Shown here: piece after piece, positions 42,130 to 51,491 of the stretch
Position numbering within the stretch: position 1 is the first letter of the stretch
Layout of the letters: each line of letters starts with the position of its first letter
Assembly (NCBI RefSeq): GCF_013166575.1
Contig: NZ_JABKKE010000005.1
Span: 1 to 64,000 of the forward strand
Direction of reading: 5' to 3'
Length of the DNA: 64,000 nt
From: Xylanibacter rodentium
GTDB taxonomy: Bacteria > Bacteroidota > Bacteroidia > Bacteroidales > Bacteroidaceae
Notes under the pieces: generated by a model
Database searches by the model: none
What the model saw: only the letters and a program-made list of their open reading frames with translations
What the model was told of the DNA's origin: nothing
Made by a program: the position numbers and the translations under genes

Positions 42130-43077
42130 ATGATAAACCGAGAAATTATAAGGATAAAGATTGTCCAGTTAACCTATGCCTACTATCAAAACGGCAACAA
42201 GAACATAGACTCTGCTGAAAAAGAATTGTTTTTCAGTCTTTCCAAAGCCTATGACTTATACAACTACCTTTTATCGCTGATTGTCGAACTGACACATGAG
42301 TCGCGACGGCATCTTGAAGTAGCACAAGCCAAAGCCAAACGCGAAGGCACAGAAGCACCTTCACAGAAATTTGCATACAATAAGTTTGCCATGCAACTTG
42401 AAGAGAACAAAATGCTCAACGAGTTTATGGAGACTCAGAAAAAGTCATGGAACTCCGAACCGGAATTCATCAAAAAACTGTTTGTACAGATAACGGAAAG
42501 TCAGATTTATCAGGAATATCTGACAAGCGAAGACGATTCATATGATGCCGACCGCGAATTGTGGCGCAAGATTTACCGCACACTCATTCAGAACAACGAA
42601 ACTCTCGATTCCATATTGGAAGAGCAAAGCCTGTATTGGAACGACGATAAGGAAATCGTTGACACATTTGTAATCAAGACCATAAAGCGGTTTGAAGAAA
42701 AGAACAAATCCAAACAGGAACTTCTGCCGGAATACGATAGCGAAGAAGACAGAGACTATGCACGCAAACTGTTCCGTGCAACCATCATGAACGCCGATGA
42801 GTATCAACGCTTCATGGGTGAAGCCTCACGCAACTGGGACTTCAACCGTCTCGCATACATGGATGTCGTAATTATGCAGATAGCCATTGCCGAGATAATG
42901 ACTTTCCCGAGCATTCCAATCAGCGTGACAATCAATGAATTTGTAGAAATAGCAAAACTGTACAGCACTCCGCGCAGTAGCGGATATATCAACGGTATGC
43001 TCGACGCCATCGCACGCCATCTCATTCAGACAGGCCGCCTGATGAAAAGCATTGACGAACCGAAAAAGAAGTATTGA
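42130..43077 (+). CDS. nusB: Transcription antitermination factor NusB, long Bacteroidota form
   Basis: NusB joins NusE/S10 on boxA RNA to keep rRNA transcription going. This 315-aa version is about twice the usual length. The C-terminal half (about 195-300) carries the normal NusB fold (RDYARKLFRATIMNADEYQR and ISVTINEFVEIAKLYSTPRS, followed by GYINGMLDAIAR). The N-terminal half is an extra helical domain seen in Bacteroidota. It starts the operon nusB-yajC-ybbR-coaE-DUF5606, an order common in the phylum. Confidence 0.95.
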   Translation: MINREIIRIKIVQLTYAYYQNGNKNIDSAEKELFFSLSKAYDLYNYLLSLIVELTHESRRHLEVAQAKAKREGTEAPSQKFAYNKFAMQLEENKMLNEFMETQKKSWNSEPEFIKKLFVQITESQIYQEYLTSEDDSYDADRELWRKIYRTLIQNNETLDSILEEQSLYWNDDKEIVDTFVIKTIKRFEEKNKSKQELLPEYDSEEDRDYARKLFRATIMNADEYQRFMGEASRNWDFNRLAYMDVVIMQIAIAEIMTFPSIPISVTINEFVEIAKLYSTPRSSGYINGMLDAIARHLIQTGRLMKSIDEPKKKY

Positions 43078-43100
43078 CATTTTAACAACTAAAACAGAAT

Positions 43101-43430
43101 ATGACAACAAACTTGATTTTAGCTGCACAAGCAGCACAGGGCAGTGGCTCAAGCATGAGTTTCATAGTAATGATGGTTGCAATCTTTGCCATCATGTGGT
43201 TTTTCATGATTCGCCCGCAGCAGAAAAAGCAGAAAGAGATACAGAAGTTCCAGAACTCCCTGACAGAAGGCACATCTGTAGTAACAGGCGGCGGCATATA
43301 CGGAATCGTAAAGAAGATAGACCTCGTAGCCAACATCATAGAAGTGGAGATAGCCAAAGGTGTAGTGATACGCGTTGACAAAGGCTACGTGTTCAAAGAC
43401 ATGGCAAGTACTCCAGTACAAGGCAAATAA
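43101..43430 (+). CDS. yajC: Preprotein translocase subunit YajC
   Basis: A small accessory subunit of the SecDF complex in the inner membrane. The 109-aa protein has one transmembrane helix (about 18-37, MSFIVMMVAIFAIMWFFM) followed by RPQQKKQKEIQKFQNSL and the conserved GTSVVTGGGIYGIVKKID. It lies 23 bp after nusB, and the next gene starts immediately after its stop. Confidence 0.95.
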   Translation: MTTNLILAAQAAQGSGSSMSFIVMMVAIFAIMWFFMIRPQQKKQKEIQKFQNSLTEGTSVVTGGGIYGIVKKIDLVANIIEVEIAKGVVIRVDKGYVFKDMASTPVQGK

Positions 43431-44411
43431 ATGAAAAAGCTGCAAGGCATATTCCCGATAGTCAGGAATTTCTTATTCAGTACTGTGAATAAGGAATTTC
43501 TGATTTTTTTGTTCTTTCTCGCCCTATCGGGAGTTTTCTGGCTCATGATGACCCTCAACGAAACATATGAGAAAGAAATGAGAATACCGGTACATATCGT
43601 CAATGTGCCTCAGAATGTTGTGCTGACATCAGACAGCGTCGACACCGTTAAAGTATCACTCAGCGACAAAGGGTTTGTCTTGCTGGGATACATGTATGGC
43701 GACGGATTACGTCCGTTGAAAGTCAATTTCAAAAACTACATGCGCTCCACCGGTACCGGCTCTGTTACAGCTGCCGAACTACAGCGTATGATGTATCAGC
43801 AACTGTCAGCCTCCACAAAAATAACAAGCACCAAACCCGACCGACTGGAGTATTTCTTCAACTACGGCCTGCACAAGCGCGTGCCACTGAGATGGAGCGG
43901 CCGCGTCATTCCCGAGCACCTCTACTTCATTTCGCATACCGAATACGAGACTGACAGTGTGGACATATATGCATCACAGGAAAAACTTGACAGCATAAAC
44001 ATCGTATACACCGAACCACTCAACTATGCCAATTTCCGCGACACACTCTCCGTGCGCTGCAATCTACAGAAGATGCGCGGCGTGAAATCAGTACCTGACA
44101 ATGTAAAGATTACATTCTATACCGATGTTCTCACCGAAGCAAGCATTAAAGACATTCCCATTCAAGGCATCAACATGCCCGAAGGCAAGGTACTGCGCAC
44201 ATTCCCGTCGAAAGTCACAATAAAATTCGTAGCAGGCGTGAGCCTCTACCGCACACTGAGCGCCAAAGACTTCACTGTCGTTGCAGACTATAAGGACATA
44301 GCCAGCCATCCTTCGGACAAATGTACGCTTCATATAAAGAAAGTGCCGCAAGGCATATCACGCGCCACACTTGACATCAAGCAAGTGGACTATCTGATAG
44401 AAGAAGAATGA
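43431..44411 (+). CDS. YbbR-domain protein (CdaR-like)
   Basis: A 326-aa protein with one N-terminal membrane helix (about residues 22-42, FLIFLFFLALSGVFWLMMTL) and a periplasmic region of YbbR-like beta repeats (PVHIVNVPQNVVLTSDS, VNFKNYMRSTGTG, VPLRWSGRVIPEH, IQGINMPEGKVLRTFPSKVT). In Firmicutes, YbbR/CdaR regulates di-adenylate cyclase; in Bacteroidota the role is not settled. It begins at the base after the yajC stop and is followed by coaE, so it is co-transcribed. Confidence 0.88.
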   Translation: MKKLQGIFPIVRNFLFSTVNKEFLIFLFFLALSGVFWLMMTLNETYEKEMRIPVHIVNVPQNVVLTSDSVDTVKVSLSDKGFVLLGYMYGDGLRPLKVNFKNYMRSTGTGSVTAAELQRMMYQQLSASTKITSTKPDRLEYFFNYGLHKRVPLRWSGRVIPEHLYFISHTEYETDSVDIYASQEKLDSINIVYTEPLNYANFRDTLSVRCNLQKMRGVKSVPDNVKITFYTDVLTEASIKDIPIQGINMPEGKVLRTFPSKVTIKFVAGVSLYRTLSAKDFTVVADYKDIASHPSDKCTLHIKKVPQGISRATLDIKQVDYLIEEE

Positions 44412-44468
44412 CCCTCAAGCCTTCAACTTACTTGATTTGCCAAACATACATAAATAAAGCAGACAATA

Positions 44469-45047
44469 ATGAAAATAGGTATAACAGGAGGTATCGGATG
44501 CGGTAAAAGCTACATATGCCGACGACTTGCGACAATGGGAATCCAGGTGTACGACTGTGACAGTGCCGCAAAAAGAATTATAAGGACATCTGCCGAAATC
44601 CGCAACGCCCTTACACAACTTGTCGGTCCCGAAACCTATCAAGACGACGGACAGCTCAATAAGGCCGCCATCGCCTCGTTTCTGTTGGCATCAGAAAACA
44701 ATGCCCGTGCCATAGACAGAATCGTACATCCGGCCGTAGCCTCTGATTTCACCCAAAGCGGGGCTGAATGGATGGAATGTGCCATCCTCTACGAGTCCGG
44801 TTTCGACAATCTGGTAGACAAGATTATAGCAGTGTCCGCTCCCGACGAACTCAGAATACAACGTGTAATGCAACGCGACGGTATTTCCCGTGAAAAGGTT
44901 CTGGAATGGATGAAACGCCAATTGCCACAAAACGAAATACTCAGACGTGCCGACCACGAAATAAAAAACGACGGCATACACAACATCGACGCACAGTTGG
45001 AACACCTGCTGGACAAACTCGAGATCTCCGGAAACACAGCCGAGTGA
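44469..45047 (+). CDS. coaE: Dephospho-CoA kinase
   Basis: Last enzyme of coenzyme A synthesis. The 192-aa P-loop kinase has the Walker A GITGGIGCGKSYICRRL (residues 4-20), YDCDSAAKRI with the acidic pocket, a lid region (RIQRVMQRDGISREKVLEWM) and a C-terminal NDGIHNIDAQLEHLLDKL. The normal length and the position in the nusB operon agree with the assignment. A 57-bp gap separates it from the YbbR gene. Confidence 0.95.
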   Translation: MKIGITGGIGCGKSYICRRLATMGIQVYDCDSAAKRIIRTSAEIRNALTQLVGPETYQDDGQLNKAAIASFLLASENNARAIDRIVHPAVASDFTQSGAEWMECAILYESGFDNLVDKIIAVSAPDELRIQRVMQRDGISREKVLEWMKRQLPQNEILRRADHEIKNDGIHNIDAQLEHLLDKLEISGNTAE

Positions 45048-45135
45048 ATATCACGGCTTTCGTGGCTATCTGTCATGAATCAAAAAGAAATAACACAACT
45101 GAAGTAAAATACAATAAAAAAACAACTGAAGTAAA

Positions 45136-45579
45136 ATGTTACAGACAATTTTAGCAATCTCGGGCAAACCGGGACTTTACAAGTTAGTATCAAGAGCAAC
45201 CAACAGTCTCATTGTAGAAGTACTCGACGAGACACACCGACGTATGCCGGCTTTTGCAACAGACAAAATAACATCATTGGCAGACATCGCAATGTATACC
45301 GAAACCGACGACGTGCCACTATACAAAGTACTCGCCAATCTGAGAGACCTTGAAGAGGGCAAGACAGTAAGCATCGACTTCAAAAAAGCCGGAGGTCAGG
45401 AACTGCGTGAATATTTCGGCAAAGTTCTGCCCGAATTCGACCGTGACCGTGTGCACAACAGTGATATAAAGAAACTGTTGCAGTGGTACAATATCCTTAT
45501 TGCCAACGGTATAACAAACTTCGAGGAAGAAATGCAACCTACCGACGGTGACAACATCGACGACCGTAAAGAGGAATAA
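45136..45579 (+). CDS. DUF5606 protein
   Basis: A 147-aa cytoplasmic protein, conserved in Bacteroidota and nearly always next to coaE. The N-terminal part (about 1-60) starts MLQTILAISGKPGLYKLVSR and looks like a small beta-barrel of the SH3 or nucleic-acid-binding kind. The rest is helical with an acidic tail (PTDGDNIDDRKEE). No function is established. It follows coaE by 88 bp and precedes the second LacI gene. Confidence 0.88.
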   Translation: MLQTILAISGKPGLYKLVSRATNSLIVEVLDETHRRMPAFATDKITSLADIAMYTETDDVPLYKVLANLRDLEEGKTVSIDFKKAGGQELREYFGKVLPEFDRDRVHNSDIKKLLQWYNILIANGITNFEEEMQPTDGDNIDDRKEE

Positions 45580-45628
45580 GCGGACAAACGGAATAGAGAA
45601 TATACCAAACGAGCCATACGGGAAGTAA

Positions 45629-46657
45629 TTGGAAATAAAAAAAACGGCATCGCTCAAAGACATTGCACAACGGCTTGGCATCAGTATCGCCACAGTAAGC
45701 CGGGCACTGCAGGGGCACTCTTCTATCAGCACAAACACACGCAGAAAGGTGGAAGAAGCAGCCCGCGAGATGAACTATTCCAAAAACTTCATTGCCGACA
45801 GTCTGCGCAGTGGCTCGCTGCCCATCATCGGAGTGATAGTGCCACACGGAGTTACGCTTTTCTATTCCTCAGTTCTCGACGGCATCGAGCATGTGGCAGC
45901 TCAGGAAGGATATGCAGTAATCTGCATGAACTCACACGAACGATATGACGAAGAGCACCGTAATGTGCAGAGTCTGGCTGGACTCCATGTGGCCGGCATC
46001 ATAGCCAGTGTGACACAGGAGACAGCCGACTCTGCACATTTTGATCTATTGTCGGAAGAAGGCATTCCGGTTGTCTTCGTCGCACGTGACATCAACACCA
46101 CACGCTACTCATCGGTCGTGGCCGACAGTGTGGATGCCGCCCGCAAAGCAACACATCATCTCGCCTCGCAAGGCTGCCGGCGCATAGCCATATTGTGCGG
46201 TCCGGATTGTCTGCGCATGGTTGCCGAACGCAAACACGGATATATCGAGGCTCTTCACGAACTGCACATTCCCGTGCGACCCGAATATGTGGCATACAGT
46301 GACATTGAAATGCCGTCAGCCATAGACGCCACCGACACCTTTTTAGACTTGCCGCAACCTCCCGATGCCATACTTGCACTCAACGACACCCTGCTCTTTG
46401 CCGCCATGCGTGCCATCCGCAGCCGTGGCCTGTCCATGCCCTCAGACATAGCACTGATGGGATTCAGCGACGTTGAATACACCGTTGATGTCAGTCCCAC
46501 ACTATCAACCATCGAGGACCAAAGCAGACTGATGGGCGAAACGGCATGCCGCACACTTATAGCGCATATACGCGACAGCCGGCAAAAGCCAAACCGGATA
46601 ATAGTTCCAACAATACAGAGAATACGCGAAAGCAGCAGAAAAACCTTTAAGAGATAA
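45629..46657 (+). CDS. LacI-family transcriptional regulator (second copy)
   Basis: A 342-aa regulator with HTH TASLKDIAQRLGISIATVSRAL (about residues 6-27, cut here at 22) and a sensor domain from about residue 60 (PIIGVIVPHGVTLFYSSVLD). It is a clear paralogue of the protein at 36394-37419. No ATG precedes the HTH, so the start is the TTG at 45629, or a codon very close to it; a low translation rate would fit a repressor. It lies 49 bp after DUF5606. I found no matching operator palindrome upstream and no target operon beside it. Confidence 0.9.
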   Translation: MEIKKTASLKDIAQRLGISIATVSRALQGHSSISTNTRRKVEEAAREMNYSKNFIADSLRSGSLPIIGVIVPHGVTLFYSSVLDGIEHVAAQEGYAVICMNSHERYDEEHRNVQSLAGLHVAGIIASVTQETADSAHFDLLSEEGIPVVFVARDINTTRYSSVVADSVDAARKATHHLASQGCRRIAILCGPDCLRMVAERKHGYIEALHELHIPVRPEYVAYSDIEMPSAIDATDTFLDLPQPPDAILALNDTLLFAAMRAIRSRGLSMPSDIALMGFSDVEYTVDVSPTLSTIEDQSRLMGETACRTLIAHIRDSRQKPNRIIVPTIQRIRESSRKTFKR

Positions 46658-46682
46658 GAGTGAAGAGTTTAGAGAGAAGAGG

Positions 46683-47039
46683 TAAGTTGGTCAACAATAC
46701 TAAACTACATAATCGTCCTAATATATAGAATGGATGCGCCTTGAAAAGGCAGCAAGCACATAGCCCGGGGCAGAGCGCAGCGGCACCCCGGGTATCATGT
46801 TCAATTATCCCATTCGCCCTAAAAGGGCAAAAGCATTAATTATCAGACAATTACATTTTTCATATCCCCATGTGTTTTTATGCTTTTGCCCTTGCAGGGC
46901 GCGGGGATTGTCGATGTCGATTCCCGGGGTGCCGCTGCGCTCTGCCCCGGGCTATGTGCTTGTTGCCCCGTTGGGGCGCGTTCTGTCAAGGCACGTTCTG
47001 TCCGGAGGATGATATAGTTTAATTTTGTTGACTAACTTA
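46683..47039. repeat. Long inverted repeat (LIR), copy C
   Basis: A 357-bp copy with termini TAAGTTGGTCAACA and TTGACTAACTTA. Inner arms share CCCGGGGCAGAGCGCAGCGG and the CCCTAAAAGGGCAAAAGC / GCTTTTGCCCTTGCAGGGC blocks with copies B and D. GA-rich flanks also invert: TAAGAGTGAAGAGTTTAGAG on the left (from 46657) and its complement on the right (47163-47188). The block AAAGCTAATCATACCTCTTC occurs twice (about 47081 and 47147). The gap 46658-47207 holds no gene. Confidence 0.87.
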
Positions 47040-47207
47040 TGATTAGCTTTGGTTGATAGTTATTATCAGATATAACTTCAAAAGCTAATCATACCTCTTC
47101 TCTCTAAACCATCAGGAAGTAGTCCCACAGTCGCTATCGATCAACAAAAGCTAATCATACCTCTTCTCTCTAAACTCTTCACTCTTACCTCTTAACTACT
47201 CTTCTTT

Positions 47208-50165
47208 TCAGAATCTTCCGGGACCACCGAATCCGCCACCGAATCCGCCACCGCCGCGACGTCCGCCGCGTGGTCCGCGCTCACCTCCACCATCAAGACC
47301 TGGTCCACGCCTCATTTCGCGACGTGCTTCTTTAGTTCCGAAAAGGTTCAGACGATAGATTACATGTAGCATGGCATAGTTGGTTATCGAGTTGTACTCA
47401 GTGTCCTGACGCCTCATGGCATCTATAGCCCGGCTTATGTTGGACTGCTGATGCAACAGGTCATACAGTTGCAGTGACACTATAAGATTTCTTCCCTTCA
47501 GAAAGCTGTGGCTCACCTGCGCGTTCCATATCAGTTCGTTCGTGTTAAGTGCCGCATCGTTATATCCGCGGCGGCTGTGCATGTTGAGGTCTGTCGACAA
47601 AGACGTCCCCCACGGCATCGTCAGATTAGTGTTGAATCCGTACGAGAAGCTCCATCTGTCGAGATTGCTCGAAGGTTGCAGTTCGTTGCTCGAATGCGCA
47701 TAGTCGACACTTCCGTTGATCTCAAACTCGATCCATTCATTACGGTAGCTTGCTGCCAGACGCTCGTTGATCTCCATCGTCTTCGTTATCGACTTGACCG
47801 AGTTGCCGTCACGCCGCATGTCGATATACCCGACGCTGTTCACATACCTTGCTCCCGTGGTGGTATTCACATTGAAATATCCGGTGGTGTCGATGGCAAT
47901 GTTATAGAACATGTCTCCCGCGATGTTCCAGTTGCCGTTGATGTTCTCAGGCCGTGTGGTACGTCCGCCCGTCACGGGATCGTATGTCACCTTGCTTGAG
48001 ATACTGTTGCTTACGGTCTGGAACCGCAGGTTTGCGCCCATACCCTGCTGATGGTTCTGTATATAATTGTTATAGCGCAGGAAGAAATCGTTCGAGAACG
48101 ACGGCTTCAGTCCCGGATTACCCTTGGATATGTTCAGCGGATCGCTGTCGTCGGTGATATCAAGCAGATTGCTCATACTGGGCTGGCTTGTACGTCCGCG
48201 ATAGTTGAAACGCAGCTGGCTCACCTTGGATATCTTCCAACGGAAGTCGGCTGTAGGCGTAAAGTTGACCACCGTACGTGTCGTGTCGGCATTGTGTCCC
48301 TGATAGTGCTGCACAAAGTGTGTCTTCTGCGGAAGAAGAGTCAAACCGACATTGAAGTTATACGCCTGACGTATGATGCGCAGCATAACCTGTATGTCGT
48401 GTATATAATTGGTATACTCCGAGAACCGGCTCAGATTGTCGTCAAGATAGCTGTCCAACGGATTGTCCAGACGCGAGAGATAACTGTGCCAATCACGGTA
48501 CTGAGGTCGCAAGTCGGCAAACATACCCTCGCCGAGATTGCTGAAGTCAAACGTCGAACGGTCGCTCTTCGAGTACTTATACTGGAATTCATAACTGAAT
48601 TGCAGGAATGTGGCCTTGAATATCGGTTCGCTGTAAGTGGCCCTTACACTGTAGTTCCAATTCTTCTGCGGGGTAAGATTATACCGGTTGGTCTGATATG
48701 TAGAGTCCTCACCGGAGATATTCTTTTTCTGGAACAGATGCACGTTGTTCGTCTGCAGGCTGTTGCTGCCGCTCTCACCGTAGTTGATGTTCATCTGCAG
48801 GGTGACGTTACGGCCTTTGGAATTAAGTCTGCGGTTAAACTGCAACATACCGCCGAAATTCTTCGAATCGCTATAGCTGATAGAGTTGTTGTAGCGGCTG
48901 TTCACCATAAGTTCCCTATCCGCCATCAGATCTATCGACTCCTGTGCGAGCGGGTCTGTCACGTAGAGATACGGATCTTCATTGTATGTCGCCGAACGCC
49001 GTGTCGACGTGCCGTCGCTCGTACTGTAACTGAATGTCGGACGGAACATGATGTTGGTCATCGTATCGGGCATCCACTCCAGACGCATCTGTCCGTTCCA
49101 TGAATTGCTGCGCGAGAAACTCTGGTTGACACTGTTGGAAAACGACCCTGTCGTACTGACAAAATTCTCCGTCGACGAGCGTGTCCACGTGTCACCGTCA
49201 CTATGGTTCCAGCGCACGCTTCCGTCCAGTTTCAGCTTGTCCTTCTTCTCATAGTTGATATTGACACCGGCCATTTTCGGTGCCGTAAGCCCGCGACGGC
49301 CGGCACCGCCACCGCGACGGCCGCCGCCGAACCCCATGTTGCCGACATTATTGGCATTCACCATTCCCATCACACGAAAGTCACTGTTCATACGTGCCGC
49401 CATCAAGCGCGCGGCATAGCGGTCCTTCGTGCCGGCGGCAAGGTCGGCATTGGAGAACAATCCCTTGTTCATACCTTTCTTTACACCGAAGTCGAGCACA
49501 GTCTGATCGTTGCCGTCGTCGATTCCGGATATGCGCGACAGGTCGCTCTTCTCGTCGTAAGCCTTGATTTTCTCAATGATGGAAGTGGGCAGGTTCTTCA
49601 ATGCCGTCTTGGTGTCGCCGGTCATGAACTCCTTGCCGTCTACAAGTATCTTCTTGACTTCCTTGCCGTTGATTTTTATATTTCCGTCGTCGTCCATCTG
49701 CGCGCCGGGAAGCCGTTTCACAAGTTCCTCGACAACAGATCCTTCGGGCGTGCGGTATGCCGCCGCGTTATATACAAACGTATCCTCCTTTGTCGTCACC
49801 TTTGCCGCATGGCCCGTTGCCACGGCACCCTTCAGCATTATGGCATCCATGGCCATCTCTATCGTCCCAAGCGGCACATCCTTGCCACCGTCGACTGTCA
49901 GATTCTTGATATAGCTCTTGAATCCCACACTTGTCACCTTCAGTATATACCGCCCGTCGGCAGGCGCCTTGACTTTGAAGTTGCCGTTCTCGGCAGTGAG
50001 CACACCGGCAGCCACGGTGCTGTCCTGCCGGAGCAGCTGTACGGTGGTCATGGCCATGGGTTCCTTTGAGTCGCCCTCAACTATCTTTCCCGTTATGGAA
50101 CGCTGGGCAAATGCAGAGATTGTTGCAGCCATGGAAATGGCAACCAACAGTAGAAGTCTTTTCAT
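47208..50165 (-). CDS. Large outer-membrane barrel protein with CarboxypepD_reg-like N-terminus
   Basis: A 985-aa protein with a signal peptide (1-20, ISAFAQ) and a CarboxypepD_reg-like domain (about 21-105, RSITGKIVEGDSKEPMAMTT, then ADGRYILKVTSVGFKSYI). A plug-like region follows (SVVEELVKRLPGAQMDDDGN, KKILVDGKEFMTGD), then a C-terminal outer-membrane barrel from about 230 onward, fitting the TonB-dependent-receptor-related OMP family. The last ~32 residues are a Gly/Arg tail (GGGERGPRGGRRGGGGFGGG). A second Gly/Arg patch lies at about 287-300. No SusD partner is adjacent and no TonB box is evident. Substrate unknown. Confidence 0.88.
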   Translation of the reverse strand: MKRLLLLVAISMAATISAFAQRSITGKIVEGDSKEPMAMTTVQLLRQDSTVAAGVLTAENGNFKVKAPADGRYILKVTSVGFKSYIKNLTVDGGKDVPLGTIEMAMDAIMLKGAVATGHAAKVTTKEDTFVYNAAAYRTPEGSVVEELVKRLPGAQMDDDGNIKINGKEVKKILVDGKEFMTGDTKTALKNLPTSIIEKIKAYDEKSDLSRISGIDDGNDQTVLDFGVKKGMNKGLFSNADLAAGTKDRYAARLMAARMNSDFRVMGMVNANNVGNMGFGGGRRGGGAGRRGLTAPKMAGVNINYEKKDKLKLDGSVRWNHSDGDTWTRSSTENFVSTTGSFSNSVNQSFSRSNSWNGQMRLEWMPDTMTNIMFRPTFSYSTSDGTSTRRSATYNEDPYLYVTDPLAQESIDLMADRELMVNSRYNNSISYSDSKNFGGMLQFNRRLNSKGRNVTLQMNINYGESGSNSLQTNNVHLFQKKNISGEDSTYQTNRYNLTPQKNWNYSVRATYSEPIFKATFLQFSYEFQYKYSKSDRSTFDFSNLGEGMFADLRPQYRDWHSYLSRLDNPLDSYLDDNLSRFSEYTNYIHDIQVMLRIIRQAYNFNVGLTLLPQKTHFVQHYQGHNADTTRTVVNFTPTADFRWKISKVSQLRFNYRGRTSQPSMSNLLDITDDSDPLNISKGNPGLKPSFSNDFFLRYNNYIQNHQQGMGANLRFQTVSNSISSKVTYDPVTGGRTTRPENINGNWNIAGDMFYNIAIDTTGYFNVNTTTGARYVNSVGYIDMRRDGNSVKSITKTMEINERLAASYRNEWIEFEINGSVDYAHSSNELQPSSNLDRWSFSYGFNTNLTMPWGTSLSTDLNMHSRRGYNDAALNTNELIWNAQVSHSFLKGRNLIVSLQLYDLLHQQSNISRAIDAMRRQDTEYNSITNYAMLHVIYRLNLFGTKEARREMRRGPGLDGGGERGPRGGRRGGGGFGGGFGGPGRF

Positions 50166-50438
50166 TTTGTCGCTTTTTTGATTCAGTTTACAGTCTTATG
50201 ACGTTGTTCGCTCTGAAAAGTTTAAAGACTGTTACACAAATATTCTCCCGAATCGATTATCACGCCAATGGAAAAACGCAAGAATGCCACCATGCCGTGA
50301 CCAAACAATTCCCCCACACGGCTTGCCCGATACACGGTTCGGGCACAGCATCCATGGTTCGCCGTGCCATCGACGCCCGCATGACAACAATCCCCCAAAC
50401 GACATCATTGAACGACAAAACCGCTGACTATAAAAATA

Positions 50439-50770
50439 TTTACTTTAACATATGTTAAGCGACATCCATATCGCTGTTTTCGGCCAAGGCTCCGAAAACA
50501 GCGTTTTTTGCTTCAAACGGGGAGTGCTGACAGTCAGCACGTTACGCAGGCGGGGCTTTGTCAAGAAAGCAGAGAGGGCCGTTTCACCTTGCAATAAGGC
50601 CGTTATTGCACTGCCAAACGGCCCTCGTTGCATTGCCAAACGGCCGTTACGGGAGTCCCGGGAGGCCCTTACGGCGAGTTGACCATGCAAAAAAGGTATG
50701 TAAACAAGGCAAAAAGACCATCATTGCTTTTCTATTTCACGAAAAACCGAATGCGTTTTTTTCAGAATAT
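50439..50770 (-). repeat. Variable-core repeat, copy 4
   Basis: Inverted copy: it begins TTTACTTTAACATATGTTAAGCG (first 20 bases TTTACTTTAACATATGTTAA) and ends AATGCGTTTTTTTCAGAATA. It holds a hairpin GCTGTTTTCGG...CCGAAAACAGC at 50473-50505 and a core with GGCC at steps of 21, 22, 22 and 22 bp. Here the palindromes CAAACGGCC and TTGCATTGCC recur. It lies between the barrel protein and LIR copy D. Confidence 0.82.
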
Positions 50771-50863
50771 ATCGGACATAAGCCATGTATGTCGATACCT
50801 ATAATAAATCTGTCTCTTTCCTGTTCCACCCTGTTATTGCCGACATATATTCTTTTGTCAATA

Positions 50864-50884
50864 TAAGTTGGTCAACAAGATTAT
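50864..50884 (+). repeat. Solo LIR terminal sequence
   Basis: TAAGTTGGTCAACAAGATTA repeats the left terminus of LIR copy D, which starts 58 bp further on. It suggests a nested insertion or a duplicated end. Confidence 0.7.
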
Positions 50885-50921
50885 CTGATGTAACCGATTT
50901 AAATATCGGTCAATTGCATAT

Positions 50922-51276
50922 AAGTTGGTCAACAAAATTAAACTATATCATCCTCCGGACAGAACGTGCCCGGACAGAACGCGCCCCAACGGGGCAACAA
51001 GCACATAGCCCGGGGCAGAGAGCAGCGGCACCCCGGGAACCGACATCGACAATCACCGCGCCCGGCAAGGGCAAAAGCATAAAAACATATGGGATATAAA
51101 AAAAATGTAATTATCTGATAATTAATGCTTTTGCCCTTGCAGGGCGAATAGGACAATTGAACATGACACCCGGGGTGCCGCTACGCTCTACCCCGGGCTA
51201 TGTGCTTGCTGCCTTTTCAAGGCGCATCCATACTATATCCGGGCGATTATGTAGTTTAATTTTGTTGACCAACTTA
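50922..51276. repeat. Long inverted repeat (LIR), copy D
   Basis: A 355-bp copy with termini TAAGTTGGTCAACAAAATTA and TTGTTGACCAACTTA. Arms carry CGCCCCAACGGGGC, CCCGGGGCAGAG and GGCAAGGGCAAAAGC with complements on the other side. The left arm reads gagcagcgg where other copies read gcgcagcgg, a sign of decay. With copy 4 of the other family it fills the gap 50166-51491. Confidence 0.87.
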
Positions 51277-51358
51277 ACATTCATTACCATTCATAACATA
51301 ATGCCGCATATACCTGATTATCTGACGCCCAAACGGATAAAAAACCGATATTTTGATG

Positions 51359-51490
51359 TATCTTTGCAGAAGATAAGCGGCACTCGGCAATCTTAAAACA
51401 AGTTTTAATTGCACTCGTTTGCATTATCTTTGCAGAAGATAAGCGGCACCCGGCAATCTTAAAACAAGTTTTAATCGCGCACGGCTGCAT
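51359..51490 (+). promoter_or_regulatory. Tandemly duplicated 66-bp promoter segment before aroB
   Basis: A block starting TATCTTTGCAGAAGATAAGC and ending in TTTTAAT is present twice with a 66-bp period (boxes at 51359-51366 and 51425-51432). Each copy carries a TATCTTTG -7 element, so aroB should have two equal promoters. CTTTGCAGAAGATAAGC may form a small hairpin at each transcript start. Confidence 0.75.
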
Positions 51491-51491
51491 T

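Noticed and set aside
48051-49103. 350-aa open frame opposite the barrel protein
   Set aside because: Antisense shadow of a long conserved gene with signal peptide and domain order; no family features of its own.
50281-50400. Possible tRNA-like segment (CGGTTCGGGCACAGC)
   Set aside because: It contains a T-loop-like word, but no acceptor stem, anticodon arm or D arm can be formed around it.
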